64,000 nucleotides of DNA from Amia ocellicauda. Lineage: Eukaryota; Chordata; Actinopteri; Amiiformes; Amiidae. This document shows, piece by piece, positions 45,105 to 57,099 of this stretch. The first letter of the stretch is position 1. Each line of letters opens with the position of its first letter. Below the pieces are notes generated by a model, which was given only the letters and a program-made list of their open reading frames with translations, did no database searches and was not told where the DNA came from. Location of the stretch: contig NC_089850.1 of the NCBI RefSeq assembly GCF_036373705.1, positions 53,143,048 to 53,207,047 of the forward strand, read 5' to 3'. A program made the position numbers and the translations under genes.

Positions 45105-45570
45105 ACAGTACTTTGCAAAAGTCTTAGGCCACTCTGACAAAATCAAATTTAAGCAATTTATTTGAGTAGTAATTTAAAAAAAATAATAATACAATGAAAC
45201 CAACTCTTCTTCTGGCGTCTTTTTGAATTGTGACTCATCGCTCCAAAAGACTTTCTGCCAATGGCTGTCGCTCCAGCTTGTTGGTCTTTCACGTACTGCA
45301 ATCTCTTCTGCTTGTAGCCTTTCTGCAAGAATGGTTACTTAGCTGCAACACGCCCTACAAGATCATTTCTTGTAAGACTTCTCACAGTAGAAGCATGTAC
45401 TTTGGTGCCAATTGACTGCTAGCTGCTGAGCAAGCACTTCACTGGATTTCCTTCTGTCCCTCAAGGAAGTGACCTTTAAGTACTGTTCATCAGATGCAGA
45501 CAGATTTTTGGGTCTTCCACTGCATTTTCTGTCTTTCCCAGTTTCTTCAAATTTTTTAACAGCTAGAAAA
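45105..45570 (-). mobile_element. Tc1-like family D relic
   Basis: The plus strand begins tacagtactttgcaaaagtc, a typical Tc1 end. On the minus strand, pieces of a transposase with in-frame stops can be read (RDRRKSSEVLAQQLA, WSDESQF). No second end found. Confidence 0.65.
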
Positions 45571-45655
45571 TCCAGTTAGGTGGCCTGTTGCTTGCTGAGA
45601 ATTGCATGGTTTATACAAAACTATGATTTTATGTCTGTCAAACTGTTAGATTAGC

Positions 45656-45831
45656 CATTTCCAAATCTATTCTCGAGGCACCCCAGACATTCCTTGTATT
45701 TGTTACATTTCACCACTAACACACCTGTTTCAGCTAATCAATACCTCATTAAGTTGAATCAGTTGGGCTGGTGGTGGAATTCAACAAATACACGGATGGC
45801 TGGAGTGCCTCGATGAGAGGTTTGGGAACCA
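45656..45831. mobile_element. Foldback MITE
   Basis: Outer arms (atttccaaatc...cgaggcac near the left; gtgcctcgatgagaggtttgg near the right) are imperfect inverses over about 90 bases. Superfamily unknown. Confidence 0.6.
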
Positions 45832-46005
45832 AAACTGTATTCATCCAGCCATCTCACAAGATATCAACTACCTTTTGGAAAGCACAAAAAATTCTTGTAT
45901 TAATGTTTATTTGTATTTATTATAATGTTATACCGTGTTTTTACGAGCAGATAAACACTTACTGCCCAGATAAATAGCTTTAAACATAATTTTCTCAGGT
46001 GGCCT

Positions 46006-47438
46006 ATAAATTGATTTGCATGTTAATGAGTGAAATAAGTATTTGACCCCTTCGACTTAGTACTTGGTGGCAAAACCCTTGTTGGCAATCACAGAGGTCA
46101 GACGTTTCTTGTAGTTGGCCACCAGGTTTGCACACATCTCAGGAGGGATTTTGTCCCACTCCTCTTTGCAGATCCTCTGCAAGTCATTAAGGTTTCAAGG
46201 CTAACGTTTGGCAACTCGAACCATCAGCTCCCTCCACAGATTTTCTATGGGATTAAGGTCTGGAGACTGGCTAGGCCACTCCAGGACCTTAATGTGCTTC
46301 TTCTTGAGCCACTCCTTTGTTGCCTTGGCTGTGTGTTTTGGGTCATTGTCATGCTGGAATACCCATCCACGACCCATTTTCAATGCCCTGGCTGAGGGAA
46401 GGAGGTTCTCACCCAAGATTTGACGGTACATGGCCCCGTCCATCGTCCCTTTGATGCGGTGCAGTTGTCCTGTCCCCTTAGCAGAAAAACACCCCCAAAG
46501 CATAATGTTTCCACCTCCATGTTTGACGGTGGGGATGGTGTTCTTGGGGTCATTCCTCCTCCTCCAAACACGGCGAGTTGAGTTGATGCGAAAGAGCTCG
46601 ATTTTGGTCTCATCTGACCACAACACTTTCACCCAGTTCTCCTCTGAATCATTCAGATGTTCATTGGCAAACTTCAGACGGGCCTGTACATGTGCTTTCT
46701 TGAGCAGGGGGACCTTGCGGGCGCTGCAGGATTTCAGTCCTTCACGGCGTAGTGTGTTACCAATTGTTTTCTTGGTGACTATGGTCCCAGCTGCCTTGAG
46801 ATCATTAACAAGATCCTCCTGTGTAGTTCTGGGCTGATTCCTCACCGTTCTCATGATCATTGAATCTCCATGAGGTGAGATCTTGCATGGAGCCCCAGAC
46901 CGAGGGAGATTGACGGTTATTTTGTGTTTCTTCCATTTGCGAATAATCGCACCAACTGTTGTCACCTTCTCACCAAGCTGCTTGGCGATGGTCTTGTAGC
47001 CCATTCCAGACTTGTGTAGGTCTACAATCTTGTCCCTGACATCCTTGGACAGCTCTTTGGTCTTGGCCATGGTGGAGAGTTTGGAATCTGATTGATTGAT
47101 TGCTTCTGTGGACAGGTGTCTTTTATACAGGTAACGAGCTGAGATTAGGAGCACTCCCTTTAAGAGACTGCCCCTAATCTCAGCTCGTTACCTGTATAAA
47201 AGACACCTGGGAGCCAAAAATCTTGCTGATTGATAGGGGATCAAATACTTGTTTCCCTCATTAACATGCAAATCAATTTATAACTTTTTTGAAATGCGTT
47301 TTTCTGGATTTGTTTGTTGTTATTCTATCTCTCACTGTTAAAATACACCTACCATTAAAATTATAGACTGATCATTTCTTTTGTCAGTGGGCAAACGTAC
47401 AAAATCAGCACGGGATCAAATACTTTTTTCCCTCACTG
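46006..47438 (-). mobile_element. Tc1-like family B, copy B2 (one end short)
   Basis: Antisense in an SNX19 intron. The right end is complete (ccctcactg, then TA); the left end lacks about the outer 170 bases of the terminal repeat. The internal TATA hairpin is at 47113-47209. Confidence 0.9.
46057..47070 (-). pseudogene. Family B transposase, copy B2, same two internal stops
   Basis: Starts at the ATG at 47070 (MAKTKELSK). Catalytic motifs as in B1 ([23 protein letters not shown], 34-residue spacing), and it keeps the four residues B1 has lost. Stops TAG (46201) and TGA occur at the same two codons as in B1, giving a 289-residue product if translated. The natural end is at 46057. Confidence 0.9.
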
Positions 47439-47439
47439 T

Positions 47440-48380
47440 ATGTGTGGTTCCCAATATACTATAGATGAGAAATGAGAAAAAAAAACACTCACCTCCATAA
47501 GATAGGCTTGCCTAGTTATTGTTATCAACAATTTTTACTGCATTAGTAGACAGCTGAAACTGTACAGTCTCTATCACATAGAGGAGAAATGTTTCTTTCT
47601 GTTATTGACACAAGATGGCAGTCTTCGATTAGGATAAAAACAGTAATGGTGGTAGTGAGCTTTATCATGACCTACATTGCCCTGGACTTTGCCACACATT
47701 TACTTCATCACAATTTTCTCGTAGCATTTCCTTCGTACATTTTTTTTCTACAATTGACCCAAGTACCACTTGACCGTCTACTAGTAAAACCATATTACTA
47801 AGTAGTCACTTGAAATTAAGAATGAATTGACTTGACTCTTCTTACTGACAACAAGGCAAAACAAACAGGATTGTTACCTTATGTTACTCTGTATCTTGAG
47901 CTATTAAAGCAAATTATTCAATTGCCTTGAAGTAACAAAGCTGTTCCATTTGACAAAGTTTGCACTGGAATTCCAATTTCTAAGATATTGTTAAAAACCT
48001 GACCCCTGGGGATCCAATACATCATGGATGGTTCATTTCAGGTAGTCTGAGGCTTTCTGTCTGTCACTGCCCTGAGACAGTTACACTCTCTGAAAATTAT
48101 GCAATGATAACAACACCCCCCCCCCCCATAAATAGCCAATCCTAATGGGTTATGGGAGAAAAAATTTAGGAAATTACCCACTTAGGACATTAAAACAGGG
48201 CATGCAGAACATCTGAAATAACAGATGCATCTTAAGAAGGAAGTTGTTGGGCAGGCTGGTCCATTAGGTGTGCAGGACTGCGTGCGTTTTACATTAGAAT
48301 CCCACCTGCAAGAGATTTTCGTTTCCGTGACGTATCCGTTAGGTAGTAGATTGACCTGTTGTTGTGATTTGCTGATTTCA
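47440..48380. other. SNX19: SNX19 intron sequence, no feature recognised
   Basis: AT-rich, a C-run near 48117-48128, no family-like frame. Confidence 0.4.
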
Positions 48381-48381
48381 G

Positions 48382-48511
48382 GCGCCGAAATGGCCCTAGC
48401 AGACATTGCCCTGAACATCCTATGCTTGCTGATGAAGAACCAGTGGAGCTGGCTCTGTACGCAGAACATCCAAAAGACGATTAGGTTGCTGTTTGGAACC
48501 CTCATTGACAG
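48382..48511 (+). CDS. SNX19: SNX19, coding exon 8 (start of the C-terminal domain)
   Basis: Acceptor gatttcag completes a Gly codon; reads ADIALNILCLLMKNQWSWLC and then NIQKTIRLLFGTLIDR, the start of the C-terminal nexin domain. Ends phase 2 with donor gtatgt. No following exon (usually beginning with Trp in this family) was found up to 64000, so the last exons are presumably beyond the window. Confidence 0.95.
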
Positions 48512-48960
48512 GTATGTGTCTTGGAACTCCCACAACTACATGACGTCATCATCTTTTCCTCTGTTGACTTCTCTTGTATGCTGGAATATGTTCTCCGATT
48601 TCTGAGAAACTGCCAAGAGAAGGGGTTGGGGGATGGGGGCTGTCTGTCTGAATGTAAAAGAAGATATAGCTAGGTTTATCTTTCCTGAGTCTTTAATTGT
48701 GTCCAAGAGTGAGTTCCACTCATGGAGGTAAATCCATCCAGCTGAATAGATACAAAGAGTCATGAGGGACATGCTATTTCCTTTATTTATTAATATTTCG
48801 TATAGGTTTTCTGCAGCACACTGCTATAATTGAGAAACCCTTCTGAAAAAATGTACTGTACAACAATAGTGTAATTACATATCTGATCGATAACTCTATA
48901 ACTGGTTGTGTCTTAAAATGCTTTAACCTAATTTAAATTATGTCTGCAACATAACATATA

Positions 48961-50114
48961 CACCGATCAGCCATAACATTATGACCACTAACAGGTGAAG
49001 TGAATAACACTGATAATCTGGCACCTGTGGGTGGGATATATTAAGCAGCAAGTGAACATTTTGTCCTCAAAGTTGATGTGTTAGAAGCAGGATCTGAGCA
49101 ACTTTGACAAGGGCCAAATTGTGATGGCTAGACGACTGGGTCAGAGCATCTCCAAAACTGCAGCTCTTGTGGGGTGTTCCCGGTCTGCAGTGTTCAGTAC
49201 CTATCAAAAGTGGACCAAGGAAGGAAAAGCAGTGAACCGGCGACAGCGTCATGGGTGGCAAAGGCTCATTGATGCACTTGGGGAGCGAAGGCTGGCCCTG
49301 TGGTCTGATCCAACAGACGAGCTACTGTAGCTCAAATTGCTGGAAAAGTTAATGCTGGTTCTGATAGAAAGGTGTCAGAACACCCAGTGCATCGCAGTTT
49401 GTTGCATATGGGGCTGCGTAGCCGCAGACCAGTCAGGGTGTCCATGCTAACTCCTGTCCACTGCCGAAGCACCTACAATGCGCACGTGAGCATCAGAACT
49501 GGACCACGGAGCAATGGAAGAAGGTGGCCTGGTCTGATAATCACGTTTTCTTTTACATCACGTGGATGGCTGGGTGCGTGTGTTTCGCTTACCTGGAGAA
49601 CACATGGCACCAGGATGCACTATGGGAAGAAGGCAAGCCGGCGGAGGCACTGTGATGCTTTGGGCAATGTTCTGCTGGGATAACTTGGGTCCTGCCATTC
49701 ATGTGGTTGTTACTTTGAGACATACCACCTACCTAATCATTGTTGCAGACCGTGTACACCCTTTCATGGAAACAGTATTCCCTGATGGCATTGGCTTCTT
49801 TCAGCAGGATAATGCGCCCTGCCACAAAGCAAAAATGGTTCAGGAATGGTTTGAGGAACACAACAGTGAGTTCAAGGCGTTGCCTCCAAATTCCCCAGAT
49901 CCCCAATCCAATCGAGCATCTGTGGGATGTGCTGGACACCTCGCCTCTTACAGGACTTAAAGGATCTGCTGCTAACGTCTTGGTGCCAGATACCACAGCA
50001 CACCTTCAGAGGTCTAGTGGAGTCCATGCCTCGATGGGTCAGGGCTGTTTTGGCGGCAGAAGGGGGACCTACACAATATTAGGCAGGTGGTCATAATGTT
50101 ATGGCTGATCGGTG
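48961..50114 (+). mobile_element. Tc1-like family C, copy C1 (full length, decayed)
   Basis: 1154 bases with inverted ends caccgatcagccataacatt / aatgttatggctgatcggtg, flanked by TA. Confidence 0.9.
49090..50083 (+). pseudogene. Family C transposase, frameshifted
   Basis: Pieces in three frames: helix-turn-helix ([25 protein letters not shown]), DGWVRVFR and GGGTVMLWAMF in the core, QQDNAPCHKAK with the second Asp, a frameshift near NSPDP, then NPIEHLWDVLD with the Glu. The segment holding the first Asp is disrupted near 49530. Dead copy. Confidence 0.85.
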
Positions 50115-50132
50115 TATATACATACACACATA

Positions 50133-51018
50133 CAGGGGTCGATCTTAATGCTAGCCCCCTAGCCAATGGCTAGTGCAGATCGCTGCAGGCCAGTACAGAT
50201 TCTCTAGAACTAGTCCATGTGGCTAGTGCATATTATCATATGTTTTAAATCTGTTACGAATGATCGGTATGCTACTTCCGGTGTGCTAGTTTCCTGTATG
50301 CGTGCTACCGACCACGTGCTAGCAGTCGGTTTGTGCTCCCCAGCCTTACTCCGGTAGTATTTTATATAGAAATGTACTGGAAACGATCACTACTCGCGCA
50401 TGTCAAGGTGTATTCGAATGTACCACTTGCAGCAGACGACAGAGGCGGTCTTTGGAGTGACCAGAGCATCATTAAACGTGAGTATAATCCTAAAACAATG
50501 CCAAAAACCAAGAAAACTTGTGTATAAATCCTTAAACACAGTTGCATAAATAAATAAGACCATAAATAAGCTACACAGTAAGTTAAGCTATAAGCAAACT
50601 TATATATTAAATAGAGATTGATATTGTGGAGTTATTTTCACCATATTTTGTACTGTGCCTAGAGTATTTAAACTACAGCCACTGTCACTCAATGTACTTT
50701 AGGCAAGCAAGAGTGGACGGGTCAATTTCACTCACCTACAGCAGAAAATCATACAAAAACTGAGCACAAAGAAGCAGCAGATTAATCATTATCTACATAT
50801 TTACAATCATTTTTTTATTCCTTTCAGGGGAACAATGTTTGTTACAGTTTTAAATAACACAATTTGTCAATATTTTTAACAACTTTCTTTTTCTGACAAT
50901 AATTTAAAATAATTACTTGATCCGAATTGGCGGGCTAGTGAAACTTTGTGCGGGCTAGTGCAACTTGAGAGCCACTAGTCTTGCTGGCTACTTGGGAAAA
51001 AAGTTAAGATCTACCCCA
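50133..51018. mobile_element. TIR element of about 885 bases, no gene
   Basis: Ends aggggtcgatcttaatg and aagttaagatctacccca are inverse over about 15 bases. gctagtgca-type phrases recur near both ends. No transposase found. Confidence 0.5.
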
Positions 51019-51019
51019 A

Positions 51020-52005
51020 TATATATCAATTTTTCCAGTTTTTATTGAAATGTAAGCAGTTCAAGTCCAGTGAATAACCTGAAATGGTACAAAGGTAAGC
51101 GGTAAATTGCTAGAGGTTAAGAAAATAAGTTTCAGTTACCAAAAACTGATATACATTTCAGAGTTATATACTGTGTTACTTTGGCAGTGTTATGCACAGC
51201 TCCTTTGCATAGAAGTTACACTGTATTACTGTATGCACACATCATTTGAAAGCTTATTCTCTTGACTACTAGCGCGTTACAGTTTCCGTGTCTCCTGCTC
51301 CTGGGGGGGTTGGGGGTCTCATTCAGATGTCACAGATCACTGAATTTCGATCGGATTTCTTTGCAGATAGGTTTGTATTGTTCAGAATAATCTAATGATT
51401 ATAATTACTATCGGCTTCTATCAAACACAGAGAAGTTCAGATCTAATTGTTTAAAATTGTTGTGTTATTAGTACACTGTAAACAGAGTTTTCCATCTTGA
51501 CATTTTGAACTCTCTGTGGGTGTGTGTTGCTTCTACCAAAATGTGGATGGTCTTGTTTTGATCAGTGGACTGTTTGGTTCCAGAATATGTCATAATTGTC
51601 AATATTTTTTGACATTTTGTATTCCTACTCAGACAAAGTATCCCCCATCCCCCCATTTCAGAATGCAGAGGGAGAAAAATTGAAAATCACATTGTTAGAA
51701 AGATGAGAGTCTCAGCTTTCATGGGATACTAAACACTTGGCGAACAACACAACAGTGAAAAGTACACATGGGATTAAAGAGAAGCACACAGATTTGGTGC
51801 CCTTTTAAGGGTACCAGAGGGGTTTGTCAGCTTAAGGGGTTAAATTTTGTTAAACAAAATTATTCCATTATTTCCTTTTTATCTCCAATTGTTTATTTGT
51901 TCTGTGCTTTAATTTCAGGGTACATTGAGACATTAAACTGTGTACATTTCAATAAAAACTGGAAACATTTGAGGTTCTAAAACTTTTGACCGGTAGTGTA
52001 TGTAT
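51020..52005. other. No gene recognised
   Basis: Intron sequence with short frames only. Confidence 0.35.
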
Positions 52006-52008
52006 ATA

Positions 52009-52299
52009 CACTCACCTAAAGGATTATTAGGAACACCTGTTCAATTTCTCATTAATGCAATTATCTAACCAACCAATCACATGGGATGTGGTGGAACGGG
52101 AGCTTCGTGCCCTGGATGTGCATCCCACAAATCTCCATCAACTGCAAGATGATATCCTATCAATATGGGCCAACGTTTCTAAAGAATGCTTTCAGCACCT
52201 TGTTGAATCAATGCCACGTAGAATTAAGGCAGTTCTGAAGGCGAAAGGGGGTCAAACACAGTATTAGTATGGTGTTCCTAATAATCCTTTAGGTGAGTG
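52009..52299 (+). mobile_element. Tc1-like family A, internally deleted copy A5
   Basis: 291 bases with both family A ends and TA flanks. The first about 77 bases join directly to the last about 215, losing 930 bases. It keeps codons for the last about 66 transposase residues (WDVVEREL to GGQTQY). Confidence 0.95.
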
Positions 52300-52304
52300 T
52301 AGAT

Positions 52305-55300
52305 TATATATTAATAAATTACCTGTGTTTTCAATAAGGAGCTGAAGTGTGATTAAAAACTTGGCTATATGAAAACCATCAGATAAACTCAAACAGCAGT
52401 GATTCATGTGAGTCAGAAAGGGTAATAGGAAAATCATGAGAGAGAAAAAACATATAAGTATACAAAAGTAATTTGTAAATATTTGTAAAGTAATTGCCCC
52501 AGGCACTGGGAGGTTCTGGAACACAATTTGCCAGAGCGAAAAATCTCCTATCAGAGAATTGGACTGAGATCTCTGAACAGCGGGCAGTTTGTTTCCCAAG
52601 CGGCTGTGCCAGGAAGACCTCAATGCACCTGATGTTACCAAGGGCTATACAGCATAACCATACACAATGTACCCAGAGTACATCTCTTTTAAAGTGAGTG
52701 AAAATGGCAATTTTCCCAAAAAATAAGCAGGAATTATTGTGCAGTTAAGGTACCTTGTGACCCATCTGTTTAACTTCAGAAATGGATGTTGGGATACAGG
52801 GTGGACTTGGCATTGTCAGTGTATGGTGGTCTGCTAGTAAGTAAGCCAAGACCAATGTTTTTTTAATACACAATCCTGACCACTTGAGTAAAATACATGA
52901 TTTTGTCTCCAACAACGTGCTTTAGCATGGGAAGAAAGATGTGAAGGCAGGTGTCTTTCTAGAAGTAAAGTCCGATATAATTTGTGAGTAATGACTGTGG
53001 ATATGCAGTAACATGGATCATTGTGGAACTTTCTAATGGTGTGTGTTTGGCATGTTTTGCATAATTATAAATCAGCTGTGCAGGTGGTCTGTTATTTTCC
53101 CCATGTTTGTAACAGTTGCAGTAGTTTGTGTGACAGATATGGCAGTTCAGGTCAGGATGGCTCTTGTCCAATTTCAATTCTCCACTTAATATTCTCCTTA
53201 TATGTCGTGCATACATTGAATACCATAAAGGGGAACTGCTTCCTTTTGAGCTGAGAACATGCTATAAAAAAAAAAGAAACGTTTCTTGTTCCATTCATCG
53301 TGTTACTTGTTCAGCGCAATCATTTGTCAAGCCCTTCGGAAAGTGAAATGTAATTTTTGTTTAAAGGCTCTAAGCCAAACTCTTTTCACGCTTGTGAGTT
53401 CCAATCTCTTATTTGGCATCTCTGGATTAAAACAATTTAGAAAGGGGAAAAAAATAAAAATAAAAATATATATTATTATATTTTAAATCGCCTGTTTCTA
53501 ATGCTGGTCGTGGAAAGACTGAGGGTCTTTTTCCAGGTCATTCTGTTTTTCCTGCATGTTAAACAGCCTGTATGCAGTGCTTCGGTTAGATTCTAATAGT
53601 ACCTGAGAGGGGCAGGTATGTTCCCTTGTCGTGTAGCCCCACCCAGAAAGAATAGGGCTACACAGCTTTACTGGTTGCCCTGAAGAATAGCCTTTTGCTT
53701 ATGAATGCATTTCGAGGCATCAGGGAAGTTCATAGGATAGTGTTATCTGTCTTGCATTATGACACTTACCTCTATTCCCCAAAAATAAATGCATTCAAAT
53801 TCTCCTCAGTGTCTAGTGTTACAGCCATTAATACAAATCAAGGCTAGCTCACAACAAGGCCCTTAATCACAGCACAACACCCAGTTGGACTTTCGTAATA
53901 TTGCTTTAGTTTCCACAGTGTAATGAGGTGCATGATATTCTAGCTTACTTTGGATGCGGTCTGTTGTAGCAAGGTCTAAAATGTTTCAGCTGTGCAAATC
54001 TCAAGTATGAGCAATGTTGAGCATTGTAAGGATCACCATTCTGTACACCATTCTGACAACCGCTTCAGGAGGGCGACACTCGGTCAAGCGGTGTGCCTGT
54101 TGCACGTGCCAGTTATGTATGTAACTTTGTATGCTAACAACTTAAAAAAAAAAAAAAAAATGGAAATGGGGAAAAAAAAAAAGGAAAAGAACGAGGAATG
54201 ATTTGTATACATCGGAGACGCACTATAACATAAATATCTTGACTGCACTGTATGTTTTCCTATGAGTAGTACTTATTCATCATGCGATACCCCAGAGAAA
54301 TCAGTGCGTTTTCTGGCACTCAGTCACATTGATAAAGGGTATGTGTGCTGTTTACTGCTTAATGAGTGTGCGAAAGAAAATGGTTGACCTACTTTTTTCA
54401 AATAAATTAATTTTGATCCTATAATAGTTTTAAATGAAAAGCTACACTTACTTCTTGAGCTAGCCTGCTATTATCCGCCTAATGACCACCAGGCGGAAAG
54501 AAAACCTTGATTTTTATTCAACTTTTCACATTTGAATTCAGTTGATGAAAAATACCTTGGCCAGGAAGGGATTTTTTTTTTTTTTTAAATGGTCAATTCT
54601 GTTTATTGTTTCACTGCCCAGGACTTTTAGAAACACAATCATTAAAAAAAAAAAAAACATTCAGCTATTTAAATAATTGTTATTTTATTCAAGAATTACT
54701 ATGTCATGTCCAGTTAGAACAATTTGTTTTTAAATCATGTTGTAACAATTGTGCAGCAGGCACTTAATCAACTGCTACATGTATACTTGATTCAGAGTTT
54801 CCCCTGTAGATGACGGAATGCCTGTCTATACATTTTGCTTGGAAAAACAAATAGAAGACAACTGTTTTAGATGAGCACACAAGTACTTGGCAATCCCAGG
54901 TACTGTTCAAGAGGAACCCCCTGGAAAGACTGTGCTGCAGTCAATACCTCCTGAAGATCCAAACAGAACTCTCTCCCTCAGGATGAAGGAAATCGAGAGC
55001 AGTCCGATGTAGGCTATTCGTTTCTTTGTTTTTTGGGTTCACTTCTTGAAGTTTGCAGACGTGTGGCTTGTGTCCGTCCGCTTGTCGTTCTACTCAGCCA
55101 AGTTTTCAAATTAGGATTCTGAGAAATGCATAGCCAGACACATACGGAGGACTGTAAACCCAAAGGCAGTGCTTTGGGATTTCATATCTCCTTCCATCTA
55201 ACTTTGCCAATTGATCTGAATGGAATGCAGCCGTAAGGTTCAACAACCGACCACACAAACAACAAACAAACAAAAACAAAAGAACGTTTGAGTGTTATTT

Positions 55301-55865
55301 ATTTATTTATTTACTACTGAAGGAATTGTTCTAGCAGCTAGTTTAAAAATAAATTAAAATGTTCAGTGACACGCAACCGTAAAATAGCAGCAAGCAGCTT
55401 TTTTTTTCCACTTGAATACATGAGTGCATAGAGGAAACTCTTTGAAACAGCATAAAGCTGGACTTGGACCATGGATTTGCCAGTTGGCGTAGTTATGAGA
55501 ATCCTTCAGTGGCAGGGACTTTAACAACCATGCTCATTATTGTCATTACAGATCCCTGGAGACACCAAACCAAGTGTTAGTTTTTTTTTCTTTCCCCCCC
55601 CTCCTTTTTTCTCCAAGCTCTTTCCTATAAATGCTGGAACGTGTTGTCTTCAGGGTGCTTTCTGTGTTTTCTCAGCTTGTAAAAGGAAATATTTATTGGA
55701 GAAAAATGGGCAGCTTCTATAAGCAGAATAAAAGTCTTCAGACAACTTTAGAAAACTGTGTTTTTGGCACTTCTAGTCCTCATCATCTCCAGGACACACA
55801 GATACATGGTACAATAGATTCTGTCTCTGTAATACAAAATTAAAAAAATAAATTGAACCAGTAGA
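52305..55865. other. No gene recognised
   Basis: SNX19 intron or intergenic DNA. Poly(A)-like runs near 54145 and 54640. Short frames, no motif recognised. Confidence 0.35.
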
Positions 55866-55871
55866 TAAATA

Positions 55872-57092
55872 CACTCACCTAAAGGATTATTAGGAACACC
55901 ATACTAATACTGTGTTTGACCCACTTTCGCCTTCATAACTGCCTTAATTCTACGTGGCATTGATTCAACAAGGTGCTGAAAGCATTCTTTAGAAATGTTG
56001 GCCAATATTGATAGGATAGCATCTTGCAGTTGATGGAGATTTGTGGGATGCACATCCAGGGCACGAAGCTCCCGTTCCACCACATCCCAAAGATGCTCTA
56101 TTGGGTTGAGATCTGGTGACTGTGGGGGCCAGTTTAGTACAGTGAACTCATTGTCATGTTCAAGAAACCAATTTGAAATGATTCGACCTTTGTGACATGG
56201 TGCATTATCCTGCTGGAAGTAGCCATCAGAGGATGGGTACATGGTGGTCATAAAGGGATGGACATGGTCAGAAACAATGCTCAGGTAGGCCGTGGCATTT
56301 AAACGATGCCCAATTGGCACTAAGGGGCCTGAAGTGTGCCAAGAAAACATCCCCCACACCATTACACCACCACCACCAGCCTGCACAGTGGTAACAAGGC
56401 ATGATGGATCCATGTTCTCATTCTGTTTACGCCAAATTCTGACTCTACCATCTGAATGTCTCAACAGAAATCGAGACTCATCAGACCAGGCAACATTTTC
56501 CCAGTCTTCAACTGTCCAATTTCGGTGAGCTTGTGCAAATTGTAACCTCTTTTTCCTATTTGTAGTGGAGATGAGTGGTACCCGGTGGGGTCTTCTGCTG
56601 TTGTAGCCCATCCGCCTCAAGGTTGTACGTGTTGTGGCTTCACAAATGCTTTGCTGCATACCTCGGTTGTAACGAGTGGTTATTTCAGTCAAAGTTGCTC
56701 TTCTATCAGCTTGAATCAGTCGGCCCATTCTCCTCTGACCTCTAGCATCCACAAGGCATTTTCGCCCACAGGACTGCCGCATACTGGATGTTTTTCCCTT
56801 TTCACACCATTCTTTGTAAACCCTAGAAATGGTTGTGCGTGAAAATCCCAGTAACTGAGCAGATTGTGAAATACTCAGACCGGCCCGTCTGGCACCAACA
56901 ACCATGCCACGCTCAAAATTGCTTAAATCACCTTTCTTTCCCATTCAGACATTCAGTTTGGAGTTCAGGAGATTGTCTTGACCAGGACCACACCCCTAAA
57001 TGCATTGAAGCAACTGCCATGTGATTGGTTGGTTAGATAATTGCATTAATGAGAAATTGAACAGGTGTTCCTAATAATCCTTTAGGTGAGTG
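55872..57092 (-). mobile_element. Tc1-like family A, copy A4 (full length)
   Basis: 1221 bases, same ends as A2 and A3, TA on both sides, opposite orientation to A2 and A3. Confidence 0.95.
55904..56944 (-). CDS. Family A Tc1-like transposase, copy A4, intact frame
   Basis: 346 residues without stops. Same domain order and catalytic residues as copy A3 (WSDESRF, QQDNAPCH, NPIEHLW). Private changes are few (AHRNWTVEDWEN, SWHTSGPL, MKAKVGQTQY). By eye the nucleotide sequence differs little from A3, implying recent spread of the family. Confidence 0.9.
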   Translation of the reverse strand: MGKKGDLSNFERGMVVGARRAGLSISQSAQLLGFSRTTISRVYKEWCEKGKTSSMRQSCGRKCLVDARGQRRMGRLIQADRRATLTEITTRYNRGMQQSICEATTRTTLRRMGYNSRRPHRVPLISTTNRKKRLQFAQAHRNWTVEDWENVAWSDESRFLLRHSDGRVRIWRKQNENMDPSCLVTTVQAGGGGVMVWGMFSWHTSGPLVPIGHRLNATAYLSIVSDHVHPFMTTMYPSSDGYFQQDNAPCHKGRIISNWFLEHDNEFTVLNWPPQSPDLNPIEHLWDVVERELRALDVHPTNLHQLQDAILSILANISKECFQHLVESMPRRIKAVMKAKVGQTQY

Positions 57093-57099
57093 TATATTG

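Noticed and set aside
55540..55722. Possible next SNX19 exon after the ag at 55540
   Set aside because: The reading does not resemble the expected nexin-C continuation and is low-complexity.
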